Shown here piece by piece: positions 20,445-29,578 of a DNA stretch of 64,000 bases. Below the pieces are notes generated by a model, which did not search any database, was not told where the DNA came from, and saw nothing but the letters and a program-made list of their open reading frames with translations. The DNA is taken from the IMG/VR virus record IMGVR_UViG_3300032236_000803, positions 1 to 64,000 of that record; one strand, 5' to 3'. Both the position numbers and the translations under genes were made by a program. Positions within the stretch are counted from its first letter, which is position 1, and each line of letters starts with the position of its first letter. Source of the stretch: a virus.

Positions 20445-20894
20445 TTAAAACGTTACATCTTTTTCTGTCATCAGTTTAAAAACCCATCCTTTATCCCTGC
20501 AATATTTTACTGCCGCTTGCCACTTTGCCGAATTGATTCCCCAAGTATATACTTCGTTGATATATCTTTTCGTTACTCTTTTTTTCGGGGTAGGTTCTAA
20601 TGTCTGCTCATATGGTTTAATCTCAATCATATAAGTTACTATTGAACCGTCCATTTTCTTTACTTTGGCAATGATATCTGGATAATAATTATGTTTCTTT
20701 TTGTCTATTGGCGATATATAAGGTACTTTAACTTCTTCTGAACTGTATTGTATAACGCTAGGATTCATATCCATCCAATCCAATGCTTTTCTTTCCCAAG
20801 ACGATCTAACCCAAATATTAGATACATCTCCGACATATTTTGTCGGGTTTTTCGGATACCAACGTTTTGGTTCTGGATATTTTTTAGAAACCAT
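20445..20894 (-). CDS. 4: gp4-like head completion nuclease
   Basis: A 149-residue homologue of T4 gp4 (gp50/65). It has W-Y-P-K-N-P-x-K-Y, the R-S-S-W-E-R-K segment with E34, Y-Y-P-D-I with D73, and E91-I-K93 (I-E-I-K-P-Y). Together E...D...E-x-K is a restriction-type nuclease core. In T4 it completes the head before tail attachment and is needed for particles to join. It is divergent from gp48, with late-promoter elements in the 48-bp gap. Confidence 0.9.
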   Translation of the reverse strand: MVSKKYPEPKRWYPKNPTKYVGDVSNIWVRSSWERKALDWMDMNPSVIQYSSEEVKVPYISPIDKKKHNYYPDIIAKVKKMDGSIVTYMIEIKPYEQTLEPTPKKRVTKRYINEVYTWGINSAKWQAAVKYCRDKGWVFKLMTEKDVTF

Positions 20895-20903
20895 AATAAA
20901 TTA

Positions 20904-20911
20904 TATAAATA
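20904..20911 (+). promoter_or_regulatory. T4-type late promoter for gp48 operon
   Basis: Exact TATAAATA, 31 bases before the gp48 start. It drives the long plus-strand baseplate operon. Confidence 0.75.
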
Positions 20912-20924
20912 GTTGAAATATTAG

Positions 20925-20932
20925 TATTTATT
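20925..20932 (-). promoter_or_regulatory. Late-promoter-like element for gp4 operon
   Basis: Minus strand AATAAATA, one mismatch from the late consensus, 30 bases before the gp4 start. It overlaps the transcript leader of the divergent gp48 promoter. Confidence 0.5.
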
Positions 20933-20942
20933 TAAAACATAT

Positions 20943-21926
20943 ATGGCTTCACAACCAGCAGTAAACCCAGCTAGTCCGATAGACGTACTAAATACGAATC
21001 CGTTTTCGGTTTCGTCTTTAACATACCCTCTTGACTTAGAAAGTTCAGTAGGACATTACGTTAATTTTTTTATTAACGTAAATAGAGCAAGTCAATTTTA
21101 CCAATCTTCTGGTGCATTCAGTTACGGGCAACCAAATTCTGCGCAATATAATATCGTTCCTGATGTAGCTACTGGCGGAAATGGTGGTAATGTGATTTTT
21201 GGTACAACTGGTAATGGCAGTGGTACATCAATTGGTAATTTAACAAATCAAAGAATAGCGCAAACTATTTCATTGTACATACCAGACTCAATGGGATATG
21301 GTCAGAATATTAAATGGGAAAATGCTTCTCTATATGAACTAGGCGCTGCTTTGTTGGATGCTGGCGGGGCTTTAAAGTCTGGCGTGGATTGGATATCAAA
21401 ATCTTTAAATTTAAATGCTTTACGTACTACAGCTGGACAAACTAATGGAGGATTCGGGTCTTTAGCGGGTTTGCCTGAAGGATTGGCTACGATAGCAGGA
21501 GCAGCAAACCAAGCAATGGGTCCACTTGGATGGGCTTTCAATCCTCAATTATTAGTTCTTTTCAGAGGTATTGATTTTAGAAGTTTTCAATATGATTTCT
21601 TTTTTACGCCAAGAAGCCAAGCTGAAGCTGCAGCAGTAAGAAATATTATACAAGCGTTTAGATTCCATTCTCATCCAGAACTGAATACTGCTGGAGGTAT
21701 TTTCTATGGAGCGCCAGCCACTTTTGATATTCAGTTTATGCATAAAGGAGCAATCAATACTAAAATTCAACAAGTAGCAACTTGCGTATTGGTTGGGTAT
21801 GATGTGGATTATGCTCCTTATGGTTGGTCTACGTATACCGATGGTATGCCTGTACAAACAAGATTAACTTTAAGATTCCAAGAAACTGAAATATTGGATA
21901 AAACTAAAATTCTCCAAGGATACTAA
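20943..21926 (+). CDS. 48: gp48-like baseplate tail-tube cap
   Basis: A 327-residue protein typical of gp48 in T4-like phages. It opens with P-L-D-L-E-S-S-V-G-H-Y-V-N-F-F-I-N-V after a flexible N-terminus and contains a gp19-fold C-terminal half with F-R-S-F-Q-Y-D-F-F-F-T-P-R-S-Q-A-E-A and F-R-F-H-S-H-P-E. It sits on the hub and starts tube polymerisation with gp54. The stop codon overlaps the start of gp53 by one base. Confidence 0.85.
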   Translation: MASQPAVNPASPIDVLNTNPFSVSSLTYPLDLESSVGHYVNFFINVNRASQFYQSSGAFSYGQPNSAQYNIVPDVATGGNGGNVIFGTTGNGSGTSIGNLTNQRIAQTISLYIPDSMGYGQNIKWENASLYELGAALLDAGGALKSGVDWISKSLNLNALRTTAGQTNGGFGSLAGLPEGLATIAGAANQAMGPLGWAFNPQLLVLFRGIDFRSFQYDFFFTPRSQAEAAAVRNIIQAFRFHSHPELNTAGGIFYGAPATFDIQFMHKGAINTKIQQVATCVLVGYDVDYAPYGWSTYTDGMPVQTRLTLRFQETEILDKTKILQGY

Positions 21927-22558
21927 TGGCTTTTTTCTCATATTTTCCAACTATATTAAATTCCGATGGATCGTTATTAACGGATGTAACCATCAGAACT
22001 AAAATCAAAGCAACTTGGTTAGCTAATGACAGGTTGTATTATTTGTATAACTATCAAGATCATGATAGACCGGAAGATATTGCGCAAAAATATTATGGAG
22101 ATCAAGGACTTGGTTGGATAATTTTATATTCAAATAATATTCTTGATCCTAATTTCGATTTTCCATTGTCTTCAAATGATTTTGAAGCGTATTTAAATGA
22201 CAAATATTATGAACAAGGTCAAGCATTAAATATATCTGGGGTTGATTATGCGGCATCTACGGTAGACCCAATATACGGGTATCAAAAACAAATAACATAT
22301 CAATATACATATAATACAGTTAATGAATATTATCCAGTAGATCAAAACACATATAGTCAATTGATTCCATTTAGTACGACAGTTAATGATCCGATAACTA
22401 ATGATCCTATTGTATATTCATTAAAACCAAGAATTCCATTAGTTACCATATATGATACTGAATTTCAGAATAATGAAAATAAGAGAACAATAAAAATATT
22501 GAAAAAAGAATATGTAAATCAAGCTAAAACCGAATTATTGAATCTACTTAAAAAATGA
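21926..22558 (+). CDS. 53: gp53-like baseplate wedge protein
   Basis: A 210-residue wedge protein. Family features include the start M-A-F-F-S-Y-F-P-T-I, the D-H-D-R-P-E-D-I-A-Q-K-Y-Y-G-D segment of a LysM-like fold and the G-W-I-I-L-Y-S-N-N-I-L-D-P block. gp53 links neighbouring baseplate wedges around the hub. Translation is coupled to both neighbours by start-stop overlaps. Confidence 0.88.
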   Translation: MAFFSYFPTILNSDGSLLTDVTIRTKIKATWLANDRLYYLYNYQDHDRPEDIAQKYYGDQGLGWIILYSNNILDPNFDFPLSSNDFEAYLNDKYYEQGQALNISGVDYAASTVDPIYGYQKQITYQYTYNTVNEYYPVDQNTYSQLIPFSTTVNDPITNDPIVYSLKPRIPLVTIYDTEFQNNENKRTIKILKKEYVNQAKTELLNLLKK

Positions 22559-24021
22559 CAGTATCAAGCCAAAATGATTATACTTCGCAAACCGTAACTG
22601 GATTAACGGTAAATAAATGCTTAATTACTTCGGCAGCAGCTTCTATGGAATTCAAAAATGCTGTTGTAGAATTTGCATATTTTGAAGACATATTCACTAA
22701 TACTGTACACGGAACTTTGTTAATAAATGATTCTTCTGCATTTCCAAATATTCTATCTTGGTGCGGAGAAGAACGGTTAGATTTGGAAATCAGTAAACCC
22801 GGAATAGAAGATTCTGCTTTTTCTGGAACATTCAGAATTTACAATATATCAAGAAGACATTTAACAAAAGACGATAACGAAAATTATCTAGTGAATTTTT
22901 GTTCAGAACAATTAGTATTATCTGAAAAATCTAGGGTATGTAAAACATATACGAACACGAAAGTTTCCGATATTGTTAAAGATATCGCTTTTAATTATTT
23001 GAATATAACAGCGTCAGAATTTCCAGATTCAAATATAGAAGAAACTTTTGGTAATGTTACAATTACTATACCAAATATGAAACCTTTTGAAGCAATCAAT
23101 TGGCTTTGCACAATGGCAATTGTTGGCGATACAAAATTTGGAAATCATTCTGGACCAGATGGAGGAGCGTCATATTTATTTTGGAGAAATAGAAATGGAT
23201 ATAACTTTAGGTCATTATTATCCATTTTCAATACCTCCAATATCAATAGTCCATATACATCAACATATATGCACCCTCTCGCTAATAAGAGAAATTTTAT
23301 TGGTTATTGGTACGGTATTAAAAACATAGACACTCCTCAAGGTTCTACTATATTTGATCCATATTCGCAAATTATTTCATACGAAGTTTTAAATAGTTAT
23401 GATGCGCTAGAATCTCAACAAAGAGGAATGTTCTGTAATAGAACGATAACGGTTGATTATATAACTAGATTATATCAAAATAATGATTTTGATTATAACA
23501 ATTACTTTAATAACTTTTTAAAACAAAAAGTAGATTTGTATAAGACATTAAATACATTGCCTGTAGTTAGTAATGCAACAGATGGATTTGGTAAAAGCGA
23601 AAACCAATATCCTGAAGGAACTATAAAAGTATATACTTCTACGACTGCACAGGCAAACAACCAATATGTTCAACAGAATTCTCCAAACATATCTGCTAAT
23701 TATGTTGAAAACACTATTCCATACAGATTAGCTCAATTATCTTTGATAGGAGTTAATAGGATAAAAATGGCTATTCCTGGTGATCCGTATATAACCGTTG
23801 GTAAATTAATCGATGTTTATATACCACAAACCGGAACTGATAAAAATGGTAACAAAATAAACGATAGGTTTTTAACCGGAACGTATTTAATAACTTGCGT
23901 AAGACATGCGCTTGATCAAGAAAACGAATTTAAAACTATTATTGAAATAACCAAAGATGCGTTCAAAGAATTAGATGTAACAAATGGTTTATCTCCGTTC
24001 AACGCTCCTCTTTTACCTTAA
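22555..24021 (+). CDS. gp27-like baseplate hub protein
   Basis: A 488-residue protein. The early part (V-V-E-F-A-Y-F-E-D-I-F-T-N-T-V-H-G-T-L) and the later phage-tail-hub features (G-D-P-Y-I-T-V-G-K-L-I-D-V-Y-I-P, then T-G-T-Y-L-I-T-C-V-R-H) follow the pattern of gp27/VgrG-type hub proteins, which make a trimeric ring between tube and spike. No spike or lysozyme domain is attached. Located between gp53 and gp25. Homology is by pattern, so the exact T4 number is not certain. Confidence 0.7.
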   Translation: MTVSSQNDYTSQTVTGLTVNKCLITSAAASMEFKNAVVEFAYFEDIFTNTVHGTLLINDSSAFPNILSWCGEERLDLEISKPGIEDSAFSGTFRIYNISRRHLTKDDNENYLVNFCSEQLVLSEKSRVCKTYTNTKVSDIVKDIAFNYLNITASEFPDSNIEETFGNVTITIPNMKPFEAINWLCTMAIVGDTKFGNHSGPDGGASYLFWRNRNGYNFRSLLSIFNTSNINSPYTSTYMHPLANKRNFIGYWYGIKNIDTPQGSTIFDPYSQIISYEVLNSYDALESQQRGMFCNRTITVDYITRLYQNNDFDYNNYFNNFLKQKVDLYKTLNTLPVVSNATDGFGKSENQYPEGTIKVYTSTTAQANNQYVQQNSPNISANYVENTIPYRLAQLSLIGVNRIKMAIPGDPYITVGKLIDVYIPQTGTDKNGNKINDRFLTGTYLITCVRHALDQENEFKTIIEITKDAFKELDVTNGLSPFNAPLLP

Positions 24022-24027
24022 TAAATA
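24020..24027 (+). promoter_or_regulatory. Late-promoter-like element
   Basis: AATAAATA, one mismatch from TATAAATA, immediately upstream of gp25. It is very close to the start codon, so a transcript would have almost no leader. Confidence 0.25.
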
Positions 24028-24031
24028 ATAT

Positions 24032-24418
24032 ATGGCGTATCAATATTTTTCAGATTTAGATTTACGGTTTAATATACATCCTGTAACAAAGGATTTGGTA
24101 TTGTCAGCCGACGATCAGGCTATAACCAGATCCATAAAAAATCTAGTATTGACCAACCATTATGAACGGTTAATGCAAGCTACTATAGGTTCTAATGTTA
24201 ACGGAATGTTATTCGAATTGATGACACCGCTCACAGCGAATCAAGTACAAAGAGAAATTTATGATGTAATAACAGCGTTTGAACCTAGAGCGATAAATGT
24301 AACTGTAACGGTGGATGCTGTTTCCGAACAAAATGCATTAACTGCTACTATTCAATATTTTATAGAAAACTCACCAATTCCAATTGTCGTAGACATACTA
24401 CTAGAAAGGATCAGATAA
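24032..24418 (+). CDS. 25: gp25-like baseplate wedge protein
   Basis: A 128-residue gp25 (lysozyme-like fold, GPW/gp25 family). Visible hallmarks: D-L-D-L-R-F near the start, S-I-K-N-L-V-L-T-N-H-Y-E-R-L (about 35-48), the E-R motif of the wedge core, and A-I-N-V-T-V-T-V near the end. In contractile tails it holds wedge and sheath start together. Placed directly before gp6 as in other T4-like phages. Confidence 0.93.
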   Translation: MAYQYFSDLDLRFNIHPVTKDLVLSADDQAITRSIKNLVLTNHYERLMQATIGSNVNGMLFELMTPLTANQVQREIYDVITAFEPRAINVTVTVDAVSEQNALTATIQYFIENSPIPIVVDILLERIR

Positions 24419-24419
24419 C

Positions 24420-26501
24420 ATGGCTGGATCTAATAGCAATTTCCAATTAGCTGGAACAGATTTTGAACAGATAAAAGGTAATTTGATCACCTATCTGAAA
24501 GGCCAGAACATATTAACTGACGCCAATTATACCGGCAGTGCTTTATCTATCTTACTAGATATATTAGCCTATAACACATATTATAACGCGACATATTTAA
24601 ATTTAATTGGTAGTGAATTATTTCTAGATAGCGCAATTAAAAGAAGTTCGGTAGTATCTAAAGCTAAAGAATTAGGATATGTTCCTGCGTCAGCAACGAG
24701 TGCGCAAGCTATAATAGACTTATCGATTACTGGTCTACAATCAACCACTTTTGTATTACCAAAATATTCTAGATTTATTTCTGGCCAAGTAAATAATAAA
24801 ACATATACATTCATAACAACTCAACAATATTCTACCATAGTAGATTCTAATGGTAATGGAACTATTTCCGACATTACCATATACGAAGGCGAACCTGTAA
24901 CTTATAATTTCACGTATATAGCAGCGTCTAATCCGAATTCTACATTTAATATTCCTGATGTTAGCGTTGATATTGATTCTTTAATTGTTGGAGTGCAGCA
25001 ATCTTCTGTATCTTCAAACACGACAATATTTACTAAAGCAACTAATTACTTAAATCTTGATTCCACTAGTACCGTTTATTTCATTCAAGAAGCTTCTGAC
25101 GGAACGTATGACATTTATTTCGGTGATGGCATATTAGGCACGCAATTGATTGATGGTAATATTGTTTCTGTGACTTATATATCCACTTCAGGGTCTGCTG
25201 GAAACGGTATTCAGAATTTTAAATTAGTAAATGTTCCTACGGCAACATTTACTAGAATTACAGCAAACACAACTCAAATTGCTTTTTCTGGGGGAGACAA
25301 AGAATCCATAGATTCTATAAAATTCCAAGCGCCTAAAGCATACGCTTCTCAGAATAGAGCAGTAACAAAAGATGATTACATAAATTTAATACAAAAAAAC
25401 AGTCTTCAATTGAAATTTGATGCAGTTAATGTTTGGGGCGGTGAAGAAAATTCTCCTCCTGTTTATGGCCAGGTTTTTGTTTGTTTGAAACCAAAGGGTG
25501 CCTACACTCTAACTGATACTCAAAAAACAAGATTAATCAATGATGTTATAAAACCAATTTCGGTTATGACCGTGGAACCGACAATAATTGATCCTGATTA
25601 TACTTATGTTAAGCTAGATGTAAATGTTGTATATAACCAATCTAAAACGGTATTGGCCCCGTCAGATATAAACGCATTAGTAGTGAATGCAATAAACAAT
25701 TACGCTAATACTAACTTAAATACGTTTAATTCTATTTTTTCATCTAGCGATCTTATAAATCAGATTCAGAATGTTGATCAATCGATTATAGCAAATGAAT
25801 TATCAGTACAGTTGCAGAAAAAGATTTATCCAAATCTCACCACTCCTTCAACTTATAATTTCTACTATGGCGTTCCGTTAGCAAAAGGAATGTTCCAAAG
25901 CGGTGTCTCAAGTTCACCTGCTGTACAATTCAGAAATCCGTTGAATTTAGCCGAAATAATTGACGGCATTTATGTTGAAGAAATTCCTTCTTCTACTGGC
26001 GGTATTGAATCTATATCATTAATTAATGCTGGATATAGTTACCAATATACTCCAACAGTAGCCATATTAGGTGATGGTACTGGAGCTACTGCAGAAGCAA
26101 TCATCAATAATAACGGAACAATAAATTCAATAAACGTATTAACTTCAGGTAATAATTATACTAGTGCAATAGTCACAATAACCCCTGCTTCCGGGGACGT
26201 TACTGGTACTGGTGCTGCAGCTATTCCTATTTTGCAAGGACAATACGGAACTTTGCGTACATATTACAACAACAACGCACAAGTTAAGACTATATTTAAT
26301 CCAAATGCAGGAACAATAGATTACGTTAATGGTATCATAACTTTGAATTCATTTGGGCCAATAGATGTTGATAATCCTTTAGGACAATTAGCAATAACAG
26401 CTAATCCAAAAACAACGATTATATCGTCTTCAATGAACAGAATAATTACTATTGATCCATTTGATCCTAACGCAATTACCGTAACCGTAACTGCAAAATA
26501 A
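24420..26501 (+). CDS. 6: gp6-like baseplate wedge protein (Baseplate J)
   Basis: A 693-residue protein. The first part (F-E-Q-I-K-G-N-L-I-T-Y-L, then L-L-D-I-L-A-Y-N-T-Y-Y-N) and the S-G-G-D-K-E-S-I-D-S-I-K-F-Q-A-P-K block are standard gp6/Baseplate_J features. The C-terminal portion has repeats of the type I-S-L-I-N-A-G-Y-S-Y-x-x-T-P-T-V, beta-structured units also found in gp7- and gp8-like neighbours. gp6 dimers bridge wedges into the ring. Confidence 0.92.
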   Translation: MAGSNSNFQLAGTDFEQIKGNLITYLKGQNILTDANYTGSALSILLDILAYNTYYNATYLNLIGSELFLDSAIKRSSVVSKAKELGYVPASATSAQAIIDLSITGLQSTTFVLPKYSRFISGQVNNKTYTFITTQQYSTIVDSNGNGTISDITIYEGEPVTYNFTYIAASNPNSTFNIPDVSVDIDSLIVGVQQSSVSSNTTIFTKATNYLNLDSTSTVYFIQEASDGTYDIYFGDGILGTQLIDGNIVSVTYISTSGSAGNGIQNFKLVNVPTATFTRITANTTQIAFSGGDKESIDSIKFQAPKAYASQNRAVTKDDYINLIQKNSLQLKFDAVNVWGGEENSPPVYGQVFVCLKPKGAYTLTDTQKTRLINDVIKPISVMTVEPTIIDPDYTYVKLDVNVVYNQSKTVLAPSDINALVVNAINNYANTNLNTFNSIFSSSDLINQIQNVDQSIIANELSVQLQKKIYPNLTTPSTYNFYYGVPLAKGMFQSGVSSSPAVQFRNPLNLAEIIDGIYVEEIPSSTGGIESISLINAGYSYQYTPTVAILGDGTGATAEAIINNNGTINSINVLTSGNNYTSAIVTITPASGDVTGTGAAAIPILQGQYGTLRTYYNNNAQVKTIFNPNAGTIDYVNGIITLNSFGPIDVDNPLGQLAITANPKTTIISSSMNRIITIDPFDPNAITVTVTAK

Positions 26502-26503
26502 TT

Positions 26504-29500
26504 ATGAGCAATACAATAAATCCATCAGTATTAATACCAAATCAGCTCCCTGAGTTTATTAGGGATAATCCTGATTACAATACATTCGTTGCTTTTTTAC
26601 AGGCCTACTACGAATGGATGGAACAAGCTAATAACGTAGTAAATACCTCACAGAATTTATTATCATACAGCGACATTGACGAAACGTCTGATCAATTTTT
26701 GCAATATTATGTAAATGATTTTCTTCCTAACTTTCCGCAAGAAACTTTAGTAGACCAAAGAAAGTTGGTGAAATATGCAAAACAACTTTATCAAACAAAA
26801 GGAACTTTAGCTTCTTACAAATTTTTATTCAGAGTTTTGTATGATTCTGATTTTGATGTGTTTTATACTAAAGATGCAGTATTAAAAGCGTCTGCTGGTA
26901 GTTGGTACGTTCCTAAAAGTTTAAAGTTGTCAACTAGTGATTTTAGATTTCTTAATATACAGAATTATAGAGTATTCGGTGAAACTACAAAATCTATTGC
27001 AACTATCGAAAATTCCGTAATTTCAGGTAATAAAATTGAAGTATTCATTTCTAATATAGAAAGATTATTTCAATCAGGCGAATACATTAGAGTTGTTGAT
27101 AACAATAATAAAGACGTTATCATTGACGGAAATAATTTACGCGCAAAAATAGTAGGACAGATCAGCCAAATTAATATTGATCCGAATAACAGAGGATCAT
27201 TTTATGCGCCAGGTTATCCAGTAGTTGTATACGGAGGGTTAGATTCTCCTTTGGGTATAGGCGCAACTGCAGTAGTAGCAAATACAACTGCTGGCGGCGT
27301 GACTAGCGTATCAGTAGTCAATGGCGGATTTGGATACAGAAGCGATCCTAATACAATTATATCATTTTCTAATTTGAATGCTGGAGCAAAAACTCCAATA
27401 GCAAATGTTGCTTCGTTGTCTCCGTTCACGTTACCGTTAGTTACAATAACTAATGGAGGTATTGGTTATCAAAATAATGATCCTGTTTACACGATAATCA
27501 ATTCAAATAAATACAAATTTGCATATGTTTCTTCTGTCGATGCGAATGGTAAAATATTAACTATAGCATATAATCCTGGAGTTAATCCTAGTGCTGTAAT
27601 GGGTATTTCTGCTAACGTTAGTTCTGCTAATGCTTATGCTAATGGAGCATCTTTAACTATAGCTAATAGCGTAAGTAGTGCAGTATCCAACGTAACTTAT
27701 GCTCCTACAAATTCTATAGGGTTTTCTAAAAATGTAAAAATAGGAAATACTTACACTTTCCTTAGTTTACATCCTACTGCAAATGCTAATACAACTTTGG
27801 CTAATAGTCTATCGTTTGCGTCATTCGCAACATATCCAATTTCTTCAATATTAGTAGCTAATGAAGGCGGCGGGATAACGCAAGAACCTTCCGTTACTGC
27901 TTTATCAGTATATTCTACTGATGATATAACCCCAGCTTTAATTAGTTCTCTCGGCATACTTGGTCCTGTTCAGATTGTCAGTGGGGGCTATGGGTATGTT
28001 GCTAATGATAAAATAGTATTTTCTGGAGGTTCTGGATATGGCGCTTATGCTAACGTTTCTTCGGTAGATTCGCATGGTACAATTACTAGCATAACATATC
28101 AACAAGGAAATAAATTATATTCATTAGGAGGAATGGGATATGGAAGTGCTCTTCCAACTTTGTCTGTCAATTCTTCTAATAATTCTGCCTATGGAGCGCA
28201 ATTAGTTGTTACCGGAATATTAGGAGCAGGGGCACAATTCTCGGCAACAACAGATAGAGCAGGAGCAATATCAACAATTGCATTAGAAACATACGGAGAA
28301 GATTATGTCGCTACTCCAAACGTTTCGCTAAAGATACAAGATATTGTTGTTTCTGGATTGACTCTGGTAAATTTACCGCAAAAAGGAGATTTGGTTTACC
28401 AAGGTATATCTGCAAATACATCAAGTTATCAATCATATGTTGATTCCGTTTCTTTATTGATTCCTTATGCTAATGCTACAAGTTCTTTATATAATTTAAG
28501 AGTTTATAATTACACATCAATACCAGACCCTGCCCTGAAGTTAAAAATAGACAGGAATAATATTGTAATTACAGTAGCAAACGAAATTCCAGTTGGGTTT
28601 GAATCAGTCTATCCGTACAATTATAATTTGAATATCCAAGGATTTAACGTATATGGCGATGGTACTGCTAAAGCAACTACGAAATTCTTAAATGGTCTTG
28701 TAATTGGACAAGGACAGTATCTTGATAGTCAAGGACAGCCAAGTTCATTTGACGTATTGCAAAGTACTGATTATAACAATTACACGTATCAGATTACAGT
28801 ACAAAAAGAAATTGCAAAATATAGAGAAATATTATTGAATTTATTACATCCTTCAGGTACAAAACTGATAGGACGATATGCGATGGAAACTCAAAACCAT
28901 TTTGATTTCCATTCTCAAGACGCATTGTATACTGGAATACCATTGGATCAGCTTACAGGATATCCTGGTAGTACTGTTACAATGACTTCTGATTTCAATA
29001 ACAAAAGTAATAATTTATTGAATTTCCAATATCTATTGGGAATAGATTTATCAAACATTATCACCACTAGCGATATTATAGAAGTAACTCCTCCAAATGG
29101 ACCAACTATACGATCAGAAGTTGCTAACGTTTTCCCAATTATTAACACGATTGAATTAAAATCTAATACTTGGTTAACGTATCCAAATGTTGCTTACGTT
29201 ACTGCAAATGCTGGATCCAATTCTATAAATATATTATCATTAACTGGTTCATACGATATAATAAATAACGGTATATACTCAGATCCAAACTATCCGTTAA
29301 AAGACATTGTTTACGTAGGTGATACTGTAAAGATTACTGGAAACAATACTGTTTTCTCAGTAATTAATATGAATTATACAAATGGTAATATAATAGTATC
29401 TCCGTTATTACCTGCTGTAACTAATTCAACCATAGCAGTAAACAGAACGTTTGGTCCAACAAGTTGTGTTAGAATATATGGTCCAATTGGAACCCAGTAT

Positions 29501-29575
29501 TATAACCAGTTAACAACACAAGACGGCAAAATAATAACAACGCAAGATGGCACTACTATAATAGTGTTGGGGTAA
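26504..29575 (+). CDS. 7: gp7-like baseplate wedge initiator
   Basis: A 1023-residue protein with a P2-gpI/gp7-like N-terminal domain: L-I-P-N-Q-L-P-E-F-I-R-D, F-L-Q-A-Y-Y-E-W-M and Y-Q-T-K-G-T-L-A-S-Y-K-F-L-F-R. The central part has many short beta repeats of the G-G-x-G-Y type. The size is near T4 gp7 (1032), which starts wedge assembly. It sits between gp6 and fibre/gp8 genes. Sequence similarity to T4 gp7 itself is low, and the name follows the usage for related phages. Confidence 0.75.
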   Translation: MSNTINPSVLIPNQLPEFIRDNPDYNTFVAFLQAYYEWMEQANNVVNTSQNLLSYSDIDETSDQFLQYYVNDFLPNFPQETLVDQRKLVKYAKQLYQTKGTLASYKFLFRVLYDSDFDVFYTKDAVLKASAGSWYVPKSLKLSTSDFRFLNIQNYRVFGETTKSIATIENSVISGNKIEVFISNIERLFQSGEYIRVVDNNNKDVIIDGNNLRAKIVGQISQINIDPNNRGSFYAPGYPVVVYGGLDSPLGIGATAVVANTTAGGVTSVSVVNGGFGYRSDPNTIISFSNLNAGAKTPIANVASLSPFTLPLVTITNGGIGYQNNDPVYTIINSNKYKFAYVSSVDANGKILTIAYNPGVNPSAVMGISANVSSANAYANGASLTIANSVSSAVSNVTYAPTNSIGFSKNVKIGNTYTFLSLHPTANANTTLANSLSFASFATYPISSILVANEGGGITQEPSVTALSVYSTDDITPALISSLGILGPVQIVSGGYGYVANDKIVFSGGSGYGAYANVSSVDSHGTITSITYQQGNKLYSLGGMGYGSALPTLSVNSSNNSAYGAQLVVTGILGAGAQFSATTDRAGAISTIALETYGEDYVATPNVSLKIQDIVVSGLTLVNLPQKGDLVYQGISANTSSYQSYVDSVSLLIPYANATSSLYNLRVYNYTSIPDPALKLKIDRNNIVITVANEIPVGFESVYPYNYNLNIQGFNVYGDGTAKATTKFLNGLVIGQGQYLDSQGQPSSFDVLQSTDYNNYTYQITVQKEIAKYREILLNLLHPSGTKLIGRYAMETQNHFDFHSQDALYTGIPLDQLTGYPGSTVTMTSDFNNKSNNLLNFQYLLGIDLSNIITTSDIIEVTPPNGPTIRSEVANVFPIINTIELKSNTWLTYPNVAYVTANAGSNSINILSLTGSYDIINNGIYSDPNYPLKDIVYVGDTVKITGNNTVFSVINMNYTNGNIIVSPLLPAVTNSTIAVNRTFGPTSCVRIYGPIGTQYYNQLTTQDGKIITTQDGTTIIVLG

Positions 29576-29578
29576 AGG